Source of the DNA: Pseudomonas yamanorum
GTDB taxonomy: Bacteria; Pseudomonadota; Gammaproteobacteria; Pseudomonadales; Pseudomonadaceae
DNA: 64,000 nt
NCBI RefSeq assembly: GCF_900105735.1
Contig: NZ_LT629793.1
Span: 2,666,001 to 2,730,000, forward strand
Direction of reading: 5' to 3'
A model generated the notes under the pieces. It ran no database searches and was not told the origin of the DNA. It worked only from the letters and a program-made list of their open reading frames with translations. Every line of letters starts with the position of its first letter. Position 1 is the stretch's first letter. The position numbers were made by a program, and so were the translations under genes. This document shows, piece by piece, positions 47,772-57,300 of this stretch.

Positions 47772-48502
47772 CAGCCTTGCCACCTTTCACCAGGAACGAT
47801 GATCAGCGAGAAATACGGCGAGGACGTTGGATCGACCTGGTCCAGAGCGACGATTTTCTGATTGGCCATGGTCGCGCGCTCGACATACAACGCCCGGCTC
47901 GCCAGCCCCAACTCTTCCAATACCTGACGCACCTTAGTGAAGTTGCGGCCCAGCTTCATGATCACCGCCGCGTCGGCATCCGCCAGGCGACGCTTGAGTT
48001 CGTCATGGGGCAATACGCCAGAGAGCACCGACAGGCTCTGGTTGCGATACACCAGCGGCGCACCCAGCACGGACGCGCCGCCGAGCATCGAGCACACACC
48101 CGGGATCACCTGAGTGTCGTAGCGCTCGCCCAGGCGGTCATGCAAATACATGTAGGAACCGTAGAAGAACGGGTCGCCTTCGCAGATCACCGCCACATCG
48201 CGCCCGGCATCCAGGTGTGCGGCAACGTCGACGCTGGCGGTGTCGTAGAAATCGCTGATCACTTGCTCGTAGGACAGCGGCGCGGGCAGCACTTCAGTGG
48301 TCACCGGGTACACCAGCGGCATCAGGGTTTGCTGGGGCACCAAATGGTCTTCGATGATGCCGAAGGCATTGCCCTTCTTGCCCTTGGCCACAAAGTACGC
48401 CACCACCGGCGACTCGCGCAGCAGGCGCAGGGCTTTCAGGGTAATCAGTTCCGGGTCACCGGGGCCTACGCCCAGGCCAATCAAACGTCCGCGTGCCGGC
48501 AT
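47771..48502 (-). CDS. cobI: Precorrin-2 C20-methyltransferase
   Basis: 243-residue class III SAM methyltransferase. It starts with the signature [20 protein letters not shown], continues with [17 protein letters not shown] and [18 protein letters not shown], and includes [17 protein letters not shown], typical of CobI/CbiL. It makes precorrin-3A from precorrin-2. It overlaps cobH by one base and cobJ by one base, so the four genes form one tightly coupled unit. Confidence 0.94.
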   Translation of the reverse strand: MPARGRLIGLGVGPGDPELITLKALRLLRESPVVAYFVAKGKKGNAFGIIEDHLVPQQTLMPLVYPVTTEVLPAPLSYEQVISDFYDTASVDVAAHLDAGRDVAVICEGDPFFYGSYMYLHDRLGERYDTQVIPGVCSMLGGASVLGAPLVYRNQSLSVLSGVLPHDELKRRLADADAAVIMKLGRNFTKVRQVLEELGLASRALYVERATMANQKIVALDQVDPTSSPYFSLIIVPGERWQG

Positions 48503-49128
48503 TATTCGACCTCCGTGGCCAAGGCGTTGACCGCGGCGGCGGCCATCGCACTGCCGCCCAAGCGGCCCTGCATGATCACGAACGGTACGCCGCGGCTGTC
48601 TGCCGCCAGCATCGCCTTGGATTCGGCGGCGCCGACAAAGCCCACCGGAAAACCGAGAATCAGCGCGGGCTTTGGCGCGCCGGCGTCGAGCATTTCCAAC
48701 AGGTAGAACAGCGCTGTCGGCGCATTGCCGATTACCACCACGCTACCTTCCAGGTGCGGGCGCCACAGTTCCAGGGCGGCGGCGGAACGGGTGTTGCCCA
48801 GCTCGCGGGCCAACGCCGGCACGCTGTCATCGCGCAGGGTGCAGATCACCTGATTGTTGGCCGGCAGGCGCGTCCGGGTCACGCCTTCGGAAACCATCCG
48901 CGCATCACACAGGATCGGCGCGCCGGCGGCCAGGGCTTCGCGCCCGGCCTTGCCGGCACCTTCGGAAAATTGCAGGCCGTCGATCGCGTCGACCATGCCG
49001 CAGGCATGAATCACCCGCACGGCGAGTTTTTCCAGGTCGGCAGGAATGCGATCCAGCTTGGCTTCTGCGCGAATGATCGCGAAGGAGTTGCGATAGATCT
49101 CCTGACCGTCGCGGATGTAATCAATCAT
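48502..49128 (-). CDS. cobH: Precorrin-8X methylmutase
   Basis: 208-residue enzyme that moves the methyl from C11 to C12, giving hydrogenobyrinate. Recognised from [31 protein letters not shown] (catalytic His in VIHACG), [17 protein letters not shown] and [18 protein letters not shown]. The ATG at 49128 has a GGAG site and lies 8 bases inside the end of cobG. The in-frame upstream extension is rejected. Confidence 0.95.
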   Translation of the reverse strand: MIDYIRDGQEIYRNSFAIIRAEAKLDRIPADLEKLAVRVIHACGMVDAIDGLQFSEGAGKAGREALAAGAPILCDARMVSEGVTRTRLPANNQVICTLRDDSVPALARELGNTRSAAALELWRPHLEGSVVVIGNAPTALFYLLEMLDAGAPKPALILGFPVGFVGAAESKAMLAADSRGVPFVIMQGRLGGSAMAAAAVNALATEVE

Positions 49129-50422
49129 CGGTGTTGCTCCGTGGGTGGGCGCGCAACAAGGCGCCCGCCGCTTCAATAGAAAGAGTGCGCGCGTGCAGGC
49201 GGCCGAAACCGGGCTGGCCTGCGTCGCGGAAATAGAGGTCGTAGTGGCCGGGGCTTACCGCCAGCAAGGTGACGGGCGCGGTGTGTGCGGCGGCGCAGGA
49301 ACGTGGGCAGCCGGACAGGTGCACGCTGTGGCCGGGCACGAGCGTTGCCAATTGCAGGGCGTCGGTCTTGGTGTCGGCCAGGCCTTTGGCGCATCCGCTG
49401 GAGCCGGTGCAGGCGATCAGGCGCGCCAGGGGTTGGTCCACCGAGCACAAAAAGCCAAGCCGTTCGAGGCGTTCAATGACAGCCGCCGCGTCACGGATAT
49501 TGGGCAGCAGCAGGCCCTGCCATGGCGTGACACGCAGGGTGGCGTCGCCATGGTCGACGGCCAGCTGCGCGGCGCCCCTGAGCATCGCCGAATCCAGGCG
49601 GCCCAAGGGTGCGACGGCAGCGACGTAGACCTGGTTTTTTTGACGCTGTGGATAACTTCCCAGGTGCAGCGGCGCGGGGTTGGAATGGCGTGAAAAGCCG
49701 TCAACCGGCTGCAAGGGCAGATTTAGCTGCCGCAGAAAGTTATCCACAGACGTTTCAGCCAGCAGGTGGCGCATGCGGGTTTGATCGGGCCGGGCCAGTT
49801 CAAGGAACAGCTCCAGAACCGCCACCACCAGTGCATGCCCTTGCGCCAAAGGCACGGCGGCCAATGGCGCGTCCTGCGCCGGGCAGCCTGCCAGGCCGAA
49901 TGCCAACAGCGTCTGGCCATTGGCGTCGAACGCCGACAACCACAGGTCGTGATGATGCTCGAGCATCGCCAGGGCTTCACCGCCGTCCAGTTGCACGGCG
50001 AACTTGGCTGACAGCTCATGGAAACGCGGGTGGGTTTCCAGGGTGGCGAGGATTTCGTCAGCCAGCGGCCGTGTGTCGAACAGCATCTCGCGGTCGATAC
50101 CGGCGCTGGGGCTGAGCATCAGGTTGCGCACATCGTCACCGGCGGCGCTTCTGGGCCCAAGGTCAGCGGCCAGCAAGGCGGCGATCAATGCGTCCTGTTC
50201 GGCACCTATTCCGCGAATCTGCAGGTTGGCGCGGTTGGTCGCCTCGATCACGCCGCCGGCATGGGCCAGGGCCGCATCGGCCACGGCAAGGGCCTGCTCG
50301 GCGAGGATCGAACCACCGGCCAACTTGATCCGGCAAATCCCGCCGTCCAACGCCTGGACAATACGCAGCAACCCCGGACAGGCCGAGGGACGCAAGGTAT
50401 TGGACGGTGGTATTGATTTCAC
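49121..50422 (-). CDS. cobG: Precorrin-3B synthase CobG
   Basis: 433-residue siroheme/Fe-S-type monooxygenase of the nitrite/sulfite reductase fold. The C-terminal half carries the cluster Cys: CTGSSGCAKG and LSGCPRSCAAAHT (CX5C...CX3C). It oxidises precorrin-3A to precorrin-3B with O2, so this is the aerobic (late cobalt) route. The N-terminal part GICRIKLAGGSILAEQAL is the ferrodoxin-like half-domain. It is the first gene of the leftward operon, divergent from cobL across 95 bases. Confidence 0.94.
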   Translation of the reverse strand: MKSIPPSNTLRPSACPGLLRIVQALDGGICRIKLAGGSILAEQALAVADAALAHAGGVIEATNRANLQIRGIGAEQDALIAALLAADLGPRSAAGDDVRNLMLSPSAGIDREMLFDTRPLADEILATLETHPRFHELSAKFAVQLDGGEALAMLEHHHDLWLSAFDANGQTLLAFGLAGCPAQDAPLAAVPLAQGHALVVAVLELFLELARPDQTRMRHLLAETSVDNFLRQLNLPLQPVDGFSRHSNPAPLHLGSYPQRQKNQVYVAAVAPLGRLDSAMLRGAAQLAVDHGDATLRVTPWQGLLLPNIRDAAAVIERLERLGFLCSVDQPLARLIACTGSSGCAKGLADTKTDALQLATLVPGHSVHLSGCPRSCAAAHTAPVTLLAVSPGHYDLYFRDAGQPGFGRLHARTLSIEAAGALLRAHPRSNTDD

Positions 50423-50517
50423 AGGGCTACCGGTTCACGGGTAAAGGCGCGGTATTATGCCTGCTTTGTCCGGCGGCATGAAAAGCCTGCCCGTCGGATG
50501 TCGTTCAAGGAATTCAT

Positions 50518-51723
50518 ATGTCGCCCTGGCTGACGGTAGTAGGCATCGGTGAAGACGGCTTCAAGGGCCTGGGCAGAAACGCCCGGCACGCCCTGTTGCG
50601 CGCCTCGCGCATTGTTGGCGGCCAGCGCCAGCTGGACTTGTTGCCGGTATGTATCCGTGGCGAACGCCAGCTGTGGCCGAGCCCGTTTTCCCTGGAACCG
50701 GTGCTGGCCAGGCGCGGTGAAGCGGTGTGCGTGCTGGCCAGCGGCGATCCGATGTTCTATGGCGTGGGCGCGAGCCTGGCGCGGCAGGTGCCCGCCGATG
50801 AGCTGCTGATTCTGCCGGCGCCTTCGTCGGTGTCATTGGCGGCGGCGCGTTTGGGCTGGCCGTTGCAGGACGTAGTGACGCTGTCGGTGGTTGCCCGGCC
50901 GTTGGCGGCGCTGAATGCGCACCTGGCCAGCGGCGTGCGTTTACTGGTGCTGAGCAATGACGGCCAGAGCCCGGCGGCGATGGCGGCGCAGTTGGCTGAG
51001 CGTGGCTTTGGCGCAAGTCGTCTGAGGGTGTTTGAACACCTCGGCGGGCCGGATGAGCGGCGCATCGACGGCATCGCCCGGGATTGGCCAGGTGAACCGA
51101 TTGCCGCGTTGAATCTGATGGCCATCGACTGCGTGGCCGACGCCAACACAGCCCGCCTGTCACGCCTGGCGGGGCTGCCGGACTCGGCCTTCAAGCACGA
51201 TGGCCAACTGACCAAACGTGACGTGCGCGCCATGACCCTCGCCCGCCTCGCGCCGATGCCCGGCGAACTGCTGTGGGACGTGGGCGCGGGCAGCGGCTCC
51301 ATCGGGATCGAATGGATGCGCGCCCACTCCAGTTGCCGCGCGCTGGCGATCGAAGCCGATGAAGGTCGGCAACTGTTGATCGAACACAACCGTGACGCAC
51401 TCGGCGTCCCAGGCCTGCAGTTGATTCGCGGCACCGCGCCCCACGCACTCGCTGGCCTGGAAGCGCCCGACGCCATCTTCATCGGCGGAGGCGTCACCCG
51501 CGACGGCGTGCTCGACACCTGCTGGCAACACCTGCGCCCCGGCGGCCGGCTGGTGGCCAACGCCGTGACCCTGCAAAGCGAAATGACCCTGATGGCCTGG
51601 CGCGAACAATACGGCGGCGAACTGACCCGCATTCATGTGGCCCAGGCCCAGCCACTGGGGGACTTTGATACCTGGCGCCAGGCGCTGCCGATCACCCTGC
51701 TGGAAGTGATCAAGCCGCTATGA
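50518..51723 (+). CDS. cobL: Precorrin-6Y C5,15-methyltransferase (decarboxylating) CobL
   Basis: 401-residue fusion of CbiE-like (1-200, [48 protein letters not shown]) and CbiT-like (205-401, [35 protein letters not shown]) methyltransferases. It methylates C5 and C15 and removes the C12 acetate carboxyl. It overlaps cobK by four bases. Length matches the fused CobL of aerobic bacteria. Confidence 0.95.
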   Translation: MSPWLTVVGIGEDGFKGLGRNARHALLRASRIVGGQRQLDLLPVCIRGERQLWPSPFSLEPVLARRGEAVCVLASGDPMFYGVGASLARQVPADELLILPAPSSVSLAAARLGWPLQDVVTLSVVARPLAALNAHLASGVRLLVLSNDGQSPAAMAAQLAERGFGASRLRVFEHLGGPDERRIDGIARDWPGEPIAALNLMAIDCVADANTARLSRLAGLPDSAFKHDGQLTKRDVRAMTLARLAPMPGELLWDVGAGSGSIGIEWMRAHSSCRALAIEADEGRQLLIEHNRDALGVPGLQLIRGTAPHALAGLEAPDAIFIGGGVTRDGVLDTCWQHLRPGGRLVANAVTLQSEMTLMAWREQYGGELTRIHVAQAQPLGDFDTWRQALPITLLEVIKPL

Positions 51724-52439
51724 AACGCATCCTGCTGCTGGGCGGCGTGACGGAAGCCCTGGCCATTGCCCGCACACTGGGGCCGGAGCATATCTACAGC
51801 CTGGCGGGTGTTGGTCGGGTGCCGACCGACCTTACTTGTGAAGTGCGCGTCGGCGGCTATGGCGGCGCTGATGGCCTGGCGCAGTTTATTCGCGACGAAG
51901 GCATCGAACGGGTGGTGGACGCGACTCATCCGTATGCCGCGCAGATCAGCGCCAACGCGGCCCGCGCCGCTGGTGTGTGCGGCATTCCCTGCTGGGCCCT
52001 GCGCCGCCCGGCATGGCAGCCACAGGCCGGTGATGACTGGCGCGAGGTCAGTGACTGGGCGGAGTTGATCAAAGCCTTGAAACCCTTCAAGCGGCCGCTG
52101 TTCACCCTGGGCCGCGAACCGTTGCAGCACCTCGACGAAATCCCCTCCGAGCAGTTCTGGACGCTGCGCGCGCTGGACGTATATCCGGGCAATGAACGTT
52201 GTGAAGTGATCGGTGCCCGTGGACCGTTTTTGATCGAGGATGAACGGGCGTTGTTTGAGCGCCGGCAGATTGATGTACTGATCAGCAAGAACAGCGGCAG
52301 CAGCGCCACGGAGCCAAAGCTGGAAGTGGCGCGGGAGCGTGGGGTGCCGGTGCTGGTGTTGAAGCGGCCGGTGTTGCCGGAGGTGGACCGGGAGTTCACG
52401 ACCGTCAACTCGGTACTGCAAGCATTACAGTCGTTATGA
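51720..52439 (+). CDS. cobK: Precorrin-6A reductase
   Basis: 239-residue NADPH-dependent reductase making precorrin-6Y. Hallmarks are [47 protein letters not shown] and [19 protein letters not shown]. Its ATGA overlap with cobL shows translational coupling. I recall cbiD sitting between cobL and cobK in P. aeruginosa; it is absent here. The transcript ends at the terminator from 52554. Confidence 0.94.
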   Translation: MKRILLLGGVTEALAIARTLGPEHIYSLAGVGRVPTDLTCEVRVGGYGGADGLAQFIRDEGIERVVDATHPYAAQISANAARAAGVCGIPCWALRRPAWQPQAGDDWREVSDWAELIKALKPFKRPLFTLGREPLQHLDEIPSEQFWTLRALDVYPGNERCEVIGARGPFLIEDERALFERRQIDVLISKNSGSSATEPKLEVARERGVPVLVLKRPVLPEVDREFTTVNSVLQALQSL

Positions 52440-52553
52440 CCTGACACGAACAAATGCCAAGTCGCAACTCAGCGCGTTGGCCGAGGCCAGTGCTTCAATA
52501 AGGTTGATCAACAGGTCTTAGGTGCGGATTCCACCGGCTACAGGCACTGACTG

Positions 52554-52586
52554 AAACGGGCGTCCTCAGGACGCCCGTTTGCTTTT
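52554..52586. terminator. Bidirectional terminator between cobK and the RND gene
   Basis: A perfect 12-bp stem AAACGGGCGTCC / GGACGCCCGTTT (52554-52565, 52569-52580), loop TCA, with GCTTTT following on the plus strand. It can serve both convergent units. Confidence 0.85.
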
Positions 52587-55500
52587 AAGCTTGAGGCTTG
52601 AAGCCTGCAGCTGTTTTTTCTATCACCTCCCAATCAATTACCGGCTTATGCGCTCGTGACAGCAGGGTGTAGACCGACGGCAACACGAACAGCGTAAACA
52701 AGGTGCCCACCAGCATCCCGATAACGATCACAAGCCCCAGGCCAAATCGACTGCTGGCGCCGGCGCCGGACGAGAACAGCATCGGCACCAGGCCAACCAC
52801 CATCGCGGCGGTGGTCATCAGGATCGGGCGTAGACGAATTCGCGCCGCGCGAATGATCGCCTGAGCCGGTGTGCAGCGGTATAGCAGCTGTAACTCGTTG
52901 GCGAACTCGACCATCAGGATCCCGTGTTTGCTGATCAGTCCGATCAACGTCACCAAGCCAATCTGCGTGTAGATGTTGATCGTGGCCAAACCCAGGGCCA
53001 GCGGGATCAACGCGCCGCAGATCGACAGCGGCACCGTGATCAGGATGATCAGCGGATCGGTCAGGCTTTCATACTGCGCGGCCAGCACCATATAGATCAC
53101 GATCAGCGCAAACAGGAACGTCAGCATCAACGCATTGCCTTCGTGAATGAACTGGCGCGAATCGGCCTGCCAGTCATGGCTGAAGCTGGCCGGCAGCTGT
53201 TGGCTGTGCGCCTGCAAAAACGCCACCGCCTGACCCAGGCTGACCCCCGGCGCCGGGATGCCCTGGAAGGTCGCGCTGTTCTGCTGATTGAACTGCTTGA
53301 GCTTGTTCGGCTCGATCACGCTGTGCAGGCTGACCACGGTCGACAGCGGCACCTGCTGGCCGGCGTCGGTATCGAGGTAGAAGGCATTCAGGTCCTGGGG
53401 CGTGAGGCGGCGCGACGCCTGGCTCTGGGGGATCACATCATAAGAACGGCCCTGCAAGGCGAAGCGGTTGGTGTAATTTTCGCCGATCAACACCGCCAGG
53501 GTGCTGCCGATGTCCTGCATGCGGATCCCCAGGCTGTTGGCCTTGCTGCGGTCGATGCGCACCTGGGTCACCGGGTTGTTGAAGGCCAGGTCACTATCGA
53601 CCACCGCAAACAGGCCGCTGGCCCGTGCCTGGGTCTTCAGCTCTTCCATGGCCTGGTACAACGAGCGGTAGTCCTCGGTGCTGCGCATCACCAGTTGTAC
53701 CGGCAAACCGCCGGTCGAAGCGGGCAGTGTCGGCAACTGGAACACAAAGATCGAGTTGCCCTCCACCGCATCCACGCTCTGTTGCAGTTCGGCCTGGATA
53801 CTCGCGGCGCTGCGTGAACGTTGCGACCACTCGCTGAAGTTGACGCCCGCGAAGCTGGCCGCCACCCCGTCGTTGCCATTGATGATCCAGGTACTGACGG
53901 TCTCCGGCAGTTGGCCGAGAATCTCGCTCAACTGATAGGCATAGCGCTCCACGTAATCGAGGTTGGCGTGTTGCGGTGACTTGATCGCCAGCAGCAGGTT
54001 GCCCTGGTCCTCATTCGGCGCCAGTTCCTTGCTGGCCTGCCCGTACAGCCAGGGCAGACTGATCAGCACCAGTGCGCCCAGCAGCAGGATCAGCCCTCGC
54101 CTGCGCAACGAGCCGAGCAGCGCGCGCTGGTAGAGGCGCGCCAGACGCTGGAAGAAGCGCTCGGCCAGGCGGCTCATGCGCCCTTCGTGCTCCTGGCTGG
54201 GCAGCAGCTTGGCGCACATCACCGGGGTCAGGGTCAGGGCGATGACCCCGGAGACCAGCACCGCGCCGGCCAGGGTCAGGGCAAACTCCTTGAACAACGC
54301 ACCGGTCAGGCCGTTCATCAGTCCGATGGGCATATAGACGGCGGCCAGGGTGATGGTCATGGCGATCACCGGCGAGGCAATTTCCCGTGCGCCGAACAGC
54401 GCGGCTTGCAGGGCCGTGCGGCCTTCCTTGAGATGACGGTGGATGTTCTCCATCACCACGATGGCGTCATCCACCACCAGGCCGATGGCCAGCACCATCG
54501 CCAGCAGCGTCAGCAGGTTGATGCTGAACCCGAACAACGTCATCAGCCCCAAAGCGCCGAGCATCGATAGCGGGATGCTGACGATGGGGATGATCACGCT
54601 GCGCACCGAGCCCAGGCATAGGTAGATGATCACCACCACGATCAGGATCGCTTCGATGAGGGTCTCGATCACTTCGATGATCGACGCCTCGATAAAGTGC
54701 GCGGTCTCGAACGCCAGCGCCACCTTGACCCCCGGCGGCAAGGTTTTCTCGATGGCCGGCAGCAGGCGCTTGATATCGGCGACGATCAGCAGCGGATTGC
54801 CCTTGGGCGTTGCGTAAAGACCCAGATGTACCGCCGGCTTGGCATCCATCAAGGCACTGGTTTCATAGGCGGCCGAACCGAGCTCGACGGTGGCGATGTC
54901 GCGCAGGCGCAGCAGGTGGTCACCATTGTTGCTGATGACCATGTTGCGAAATTCATCCAGGCTGCTCAGGTCGGTATTGACCTGGATCGAGGAGACCACG
55001 TACTGGCCCTTGATCTGCCCCGGTGCTGCCTGGAAGTTATTGTCGCGGATGGCCTGTTCGACCTGAGCCGCGCTGATACCGTGGCCTGCCATGCGCTGCG
55101 GATCGAGCCACAGGCGCATCGCAAGGCGCTGGCCGCCGAAGGTCTCGACCTTGGCCACACCCTCGATGGTGGAAAACAGCGGCTGCACCACGCGACTGAG
55201 GTAATCGCTCAAGGCCGAAGCGCTGAGCGAATCACTGGAAAATCCCACATAGGCCACGGCCGTTGCGTCGCCAGCGGAGCGCTCGATAACCGGGTCGTAG
55301 GCCTGTTCCGGCAGGCGATATTTGACTTGGTTGACCTTGGCAATCACATCGCTCAGGGCCTTGGCCGAATCCTGATTAAGGGCCATGCGCAAGGTGATCT
55401 GGCTGCGTCCCTGCACCGAGGTCGAGCTGACGTAGTCCACGCCTTCCACCGAGGCCAGGGACTGGTTGATCGGCTGGGTCACAAAGCCTTGCATCAGCTC

Positions 55501-55668
55501 GGCGGGAGCGCCGGGATAGTCAGTGGTGACGCTGATCACCGAGCTTTCCAGCAGCGGGTACTGGCGCACGGGCAGGTCGAGGTAAGCCTTGAGGCCGGCC
55601 AGCACGATCAGCAGACTGACCACAAGGGCCAGCACCGGGCGGCGCACAAAGAGGTCGGTGAATTTCAC
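52585..55668 (-). CDS. RND (HAE1-type) efflux pump inner-membrane subunit
   Basis: 1027-residue proton-driven exporter with the usual twelve membrane helices and two large periplasmic loops. It starts at GTG 55668 (GGAGAG upstream): KFTDLFVRRPVLALVVSLL. Family blocks include FGGQRLAMRLWLDPQRM, VDDAIVVMENIHRHL (the proton-relay Asp pair) and AQYESLTDPLIILITVPL. It looks like the MexW/MexI branch. The start overlaps the adaptor stop (GTGA). No outer-membrane channel gene is linked, so a TolC/OprM-type protein from elsewhere is needed. In the tox cluster it corresponds in role to ToxH of B. glumae; that match is by function and position. Confidence 0.93.
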   Translation of the reverse strand: MKFTDLFVRRPVLALVVSLLIVLAGLKAYLDLPVRQYPLLESSVISVTTDYPGAPAELMQGFVTQPINQSLASVEGVDYVSSTSVQGRSQITLRMALNQDSAKALSDVIAKVNQVKYRLPEQAYDPVIERSAGDATAVAYVGFSSDSLSASALSDYLSRVVQPLFSTIEGVAKVETFGGQRLAMRLWLDPQRMAGHGISAAQVEQAIRDNNFQAAPGQIKGQYVVSSIQVNTDLSSLDEFRNMVISNNGDHLLRLRDIATVELGSAAYETSALMDAKPAVHLGLYATPKGNPLLIVADIKRLLPAIEKTLPPGVKVALAFETAHFIEASIIEVIETLIEAILIVVVIIYLCLGSVRSVIIPIVSIPLSMLGALGLMTLFGFSINLLTLLAMVLAIGLVVDDAIVVMENIHRHLKEGRTALQAALFGAREIASPVIAMTITLAAVYMPIGLMNGLTGALFKEFALTLAGAVLVSGVIALTLTPVMCAKLLPSQEHEGRMSRLAERFFQRLARLYQRALLGSLRRRGLILLLGALVLISLPWLYGQASKELAPNEDQGNLLLAIKSPQHANLDYVERYAYQLSEILGQLPETVSTWIINGNDGVAASFAGVNFSEWSQRSRSAASIQAELQQSVDAVEGNSIFVFQLPTLPASTGGLPVQLVMRSTEDYRSLYQAMEELKTQARASGLFAVVDSDLAFNNPVTQVRIDRSKANSLGIRMQDIGSTLAVLIGENYTNRFALQGRSYDVIPQSQASRRLTPQDLNAFYLDTDAGQQVPLSTVVSLHSVIEPNKLKQFNQQNSATFQGIPAPGVSLGQAVAFLQAHSQQLPASFSHDWQADSRQFIHEGNALMLTFLFALIVIYMVLAAQYESLTDPLIILITVPLSICGALIPLALGLATINIYTQIGLVTLIGLISKHGILMVEFANELQLLYRCTPAQAIIRAARIRLRPILMTTAAMVVGLVPMLFSSGAGASSRFGLGLVIVIGMLVGTLFTLFVLPSVYTLLSRAHKPVIDWEVIEKTAAGFKPQA

Positions 55669-56816
55669 GGTTGCTCTCCGGACATGCTCAGCCGCGCGGG
55701 CGTGTTGGCGTCGTTCAACACCGTGCGCTCAAGGGGTTCGATGGCGGCGCCGTCGCTGAGCTTGATCTGCCCGGAAATCACCACCTGTTCACCCGGATTC
55801 AACCCCGAGTCGATCACTACCCGGCCATCCCGGCGTTCGCCGGTCTTGACCAGCACCCGCCGTGCAACCGGCGGGGTGTTGGCGTCTGGCGAGGGTTGCA
55901 CCACAAACACATCTTCACCATAGGCGTTATAGGTGATCGCGGTTTCCGGCACGGTCAGGGTACTGCTCGGCAGCGGCTGGGGCAGGCGCACTTTGGCGAA
56001 CATGCGCGGCAAGGCGCCGGGCGTCGGCGCTTGCAGTAGCGCCTGGACACTCAAGGTGCGCGCGCGATCGAGGAACGGGTCGATGCTGCTGATGCGCGCG
56101 GTGTAGTGTTGCCCCGGCAGGGCATCGAGCTGCACGTTCACGCGGTTGCCGACCTTGAGTTGCGCCAGCGCTTGTTCCGGCACGCTGAAATTGACGTACA
56201 GGCCTTGGTCGCCGACCAGGTTGATCAGGCTGTCGCCCGGATTGACGTACTGCCCCAAGTGCACCTTGCGAATCCCCAGGGTGCCGGCAAAAGGGGCGCG
56301 AATGGTCAGTTGATCAATCTGCGCCTTGAGTTCCTGCAGGGCTCCTTGGGCCGTGGTGTACTCGGTCTGGGCATTGTCGAAGGCTTCGTGGGAGATAGCG
56401 CTGACCTTGACCAGGCTGCGCGAACGTTCCAGCTTGACCTTGGCGTTTTCCAGCTCGCTTTGCAGGCGCATCAGGCTACCGCGCTGTGGCGCGTCGTTGA
56501 GCTTGACCAGCACTTGGTCCCGCTCGACACGCTGGCCGGACTCTACCGGCAATTGCACAACGCGCCCGCCGACTTCGGCGGGCACGCTCACCTGTTGCAC
56601 CGCCTCCAGTTCGCCAATGGCCTCCAGGTAGCGGGTGAACGGTGCATCGCTGACCGGCGCAATCGCGACTTTTATCGGCGCCGGGGCATAGGAGGCAACG
56701 GCCGGATGGCTCCAGCGCCATAAGCCCCAGGCCAGGGCGAGCAACAGGAGCGCGGCGATCAGCAATGCCACGGTGGTTCGGGAAACGGCACGTCCCGGAG
56801 TGCTGACGTGAGGCAT
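55665..56816 (-). CDS. RND efflux periplasmic adaptor (membrane fusion protein)
   Basis: 383-residue adaptor with one N-terminal membrane helix (about 12-33, VALLIAALLLLALAWGLWRW) and the usual barrel-sandwich domains: IGELEAVQQVSVPAEVGGRV, VNPGDSLINLVGDQGLYVN and LPQPLPSSTLTVPETAI. A coiled-coil hairpin lies between (ELENAKVKLERSRSLVKVS). I chose ATG 56816 because AAGGA lies about 9 bases before it; ATGs at 56825 and 56855 are in frame. It forms a pump with the RND gene and is ToxG-like in role. Confidence 0.9.
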   Translation of the reverse strand: MPHVSTPGRAVSRTTVALLIAALLLLALAWGLWRWSHPAVASYAPAPIKVAIAPVSDAPFTRYLEAIGELEAVQQVSVPAEVGGRVVQLPVESGQRVERDQVLVKLNDAPQRGSLMRLQSELENAKVKLERSRSLVKVSAISHEAFDNAQTEYTTAQGALQELKAQIDQLTIRAPFAGTLGIRKVHLGQYVNPGDSLINLVGDQGLYVNFSVPEQALAQLKVGNRVNVQLDALPGQHYTARISSIDPFLDRARTLSVQALLQAPTPGALPRMFAKVRLPQPLPSSTLTVPETAITYNAYGEDVFVVQPSPDANTPPVARRVLVKTGERRDGRVVIDSGLNPGEQVVISGQIKLSDGAAIEPLERTVLNDANTPARLSMSGEQP

Positions 56817-56839
56817 AAGCTTCATTCCTTGAAGAGCAA

Positions 56840-57253
56840 TCAGTAAATGGGCCAACAGCCCGGTGTCAGCAGTTCGACGAGGTTCGCATCCGGGTCACGG
56901 AAGTAAACGCTCGATCCGCCCTTGGGCCAGTGCGTACGCCCTTCGATGGCGATATTGGCCGCGTCCAGACGCGTCTCCCAGGTCGGCAGGTCTTCGGCAT
57001 CGATGGCAAAACAGATATGAATACGCCCGCTGGCGTCGTGGGGCGGGATCTCGCCGCCGCTCAAATACTTGGTGTGTACAGAGGCGCCCCGTTTGAACAG
57101 CAAGAGAGTATTCTGTTGGCCAACGTTGAACGCGACGAGCACGCTGCTCTCAACCATCACTTCCAGTTGCAGGTGCTGGCTGTAAAACGCTTTGGCGCGC
57201 TCAAGGTCATCCACGTACAGCGCGGTCTCAATAATTCGTTTGATTTGAGGCAT
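56840..57253 (-). CDS. Small VOC-superfamily (glyoxalase-fold) protein, candidate toxoflavin self-resistance enzyme
   Basis: 137 residues with two VOC half-modules. Candidate metal ligands are Glu9 (IIETALYVDD), His79 (GRIHICFAID) and Glu127 (DPDANLVELLTPG), and VYFRDPDANLVEL is the typical C-terminal VOC block. VOC proteins bind a divalent metal and include glyoxalase, fosfomycin- and bleomycin-resistance proteins and the Mn-dependent toxoflavin-degrading enzyme TflA/TxDE of Paenibacillus. Here it sits inside the tox-like locus, first gene of the exporter operon and divergent from the LysR gene, which fits a self-protection role. It is shorter than I remember TxDE to be, so the exact reaction is not proved. 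AAAGGAG lies before the ATG. Confidence 0.85.
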   Translation of the reverse strand: MPQIKRIIETALYVDDLERAKAFYSQHLQLEVMVESSVLVAFNVGQQNTLLLFKRGASVHTKYLSGGEIPPHDASGRIHICFAIDAEDLPTWETRLDAANIAIEGRTHWPKGGSSVYFRDPDANLVELLTPGCWPIY

Positions 57254-57282
57254 GTTTTGCTCCTTTTTAAAGGGTTGCTCCC

Positions 57283-57296
57283 TGAAATGGAATTCA
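57283..57296. promoter_or_regulatory. Dyad TGAA-N6-TTCA in the LysR-VOC divergent gap
   Basis: TGAAATGGAATTCA is a perfect inverted repeat of four bases per arm within the 47-base gap between the divergent VOC and LysR genes. It is placed where LysR-type regulators often bind to control both genes. Functional role is inferred. Confidence 0.35.
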
Positions 57297-57300
57297 TCGC

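Noticed and set aside
50423..50517. Cobalamin riboswitch between cobG and cobL
   Set aside because: The divergent gap is only 95 bases and no conserved B12-box sequence was seen, so there is no room for a full riboswitch.
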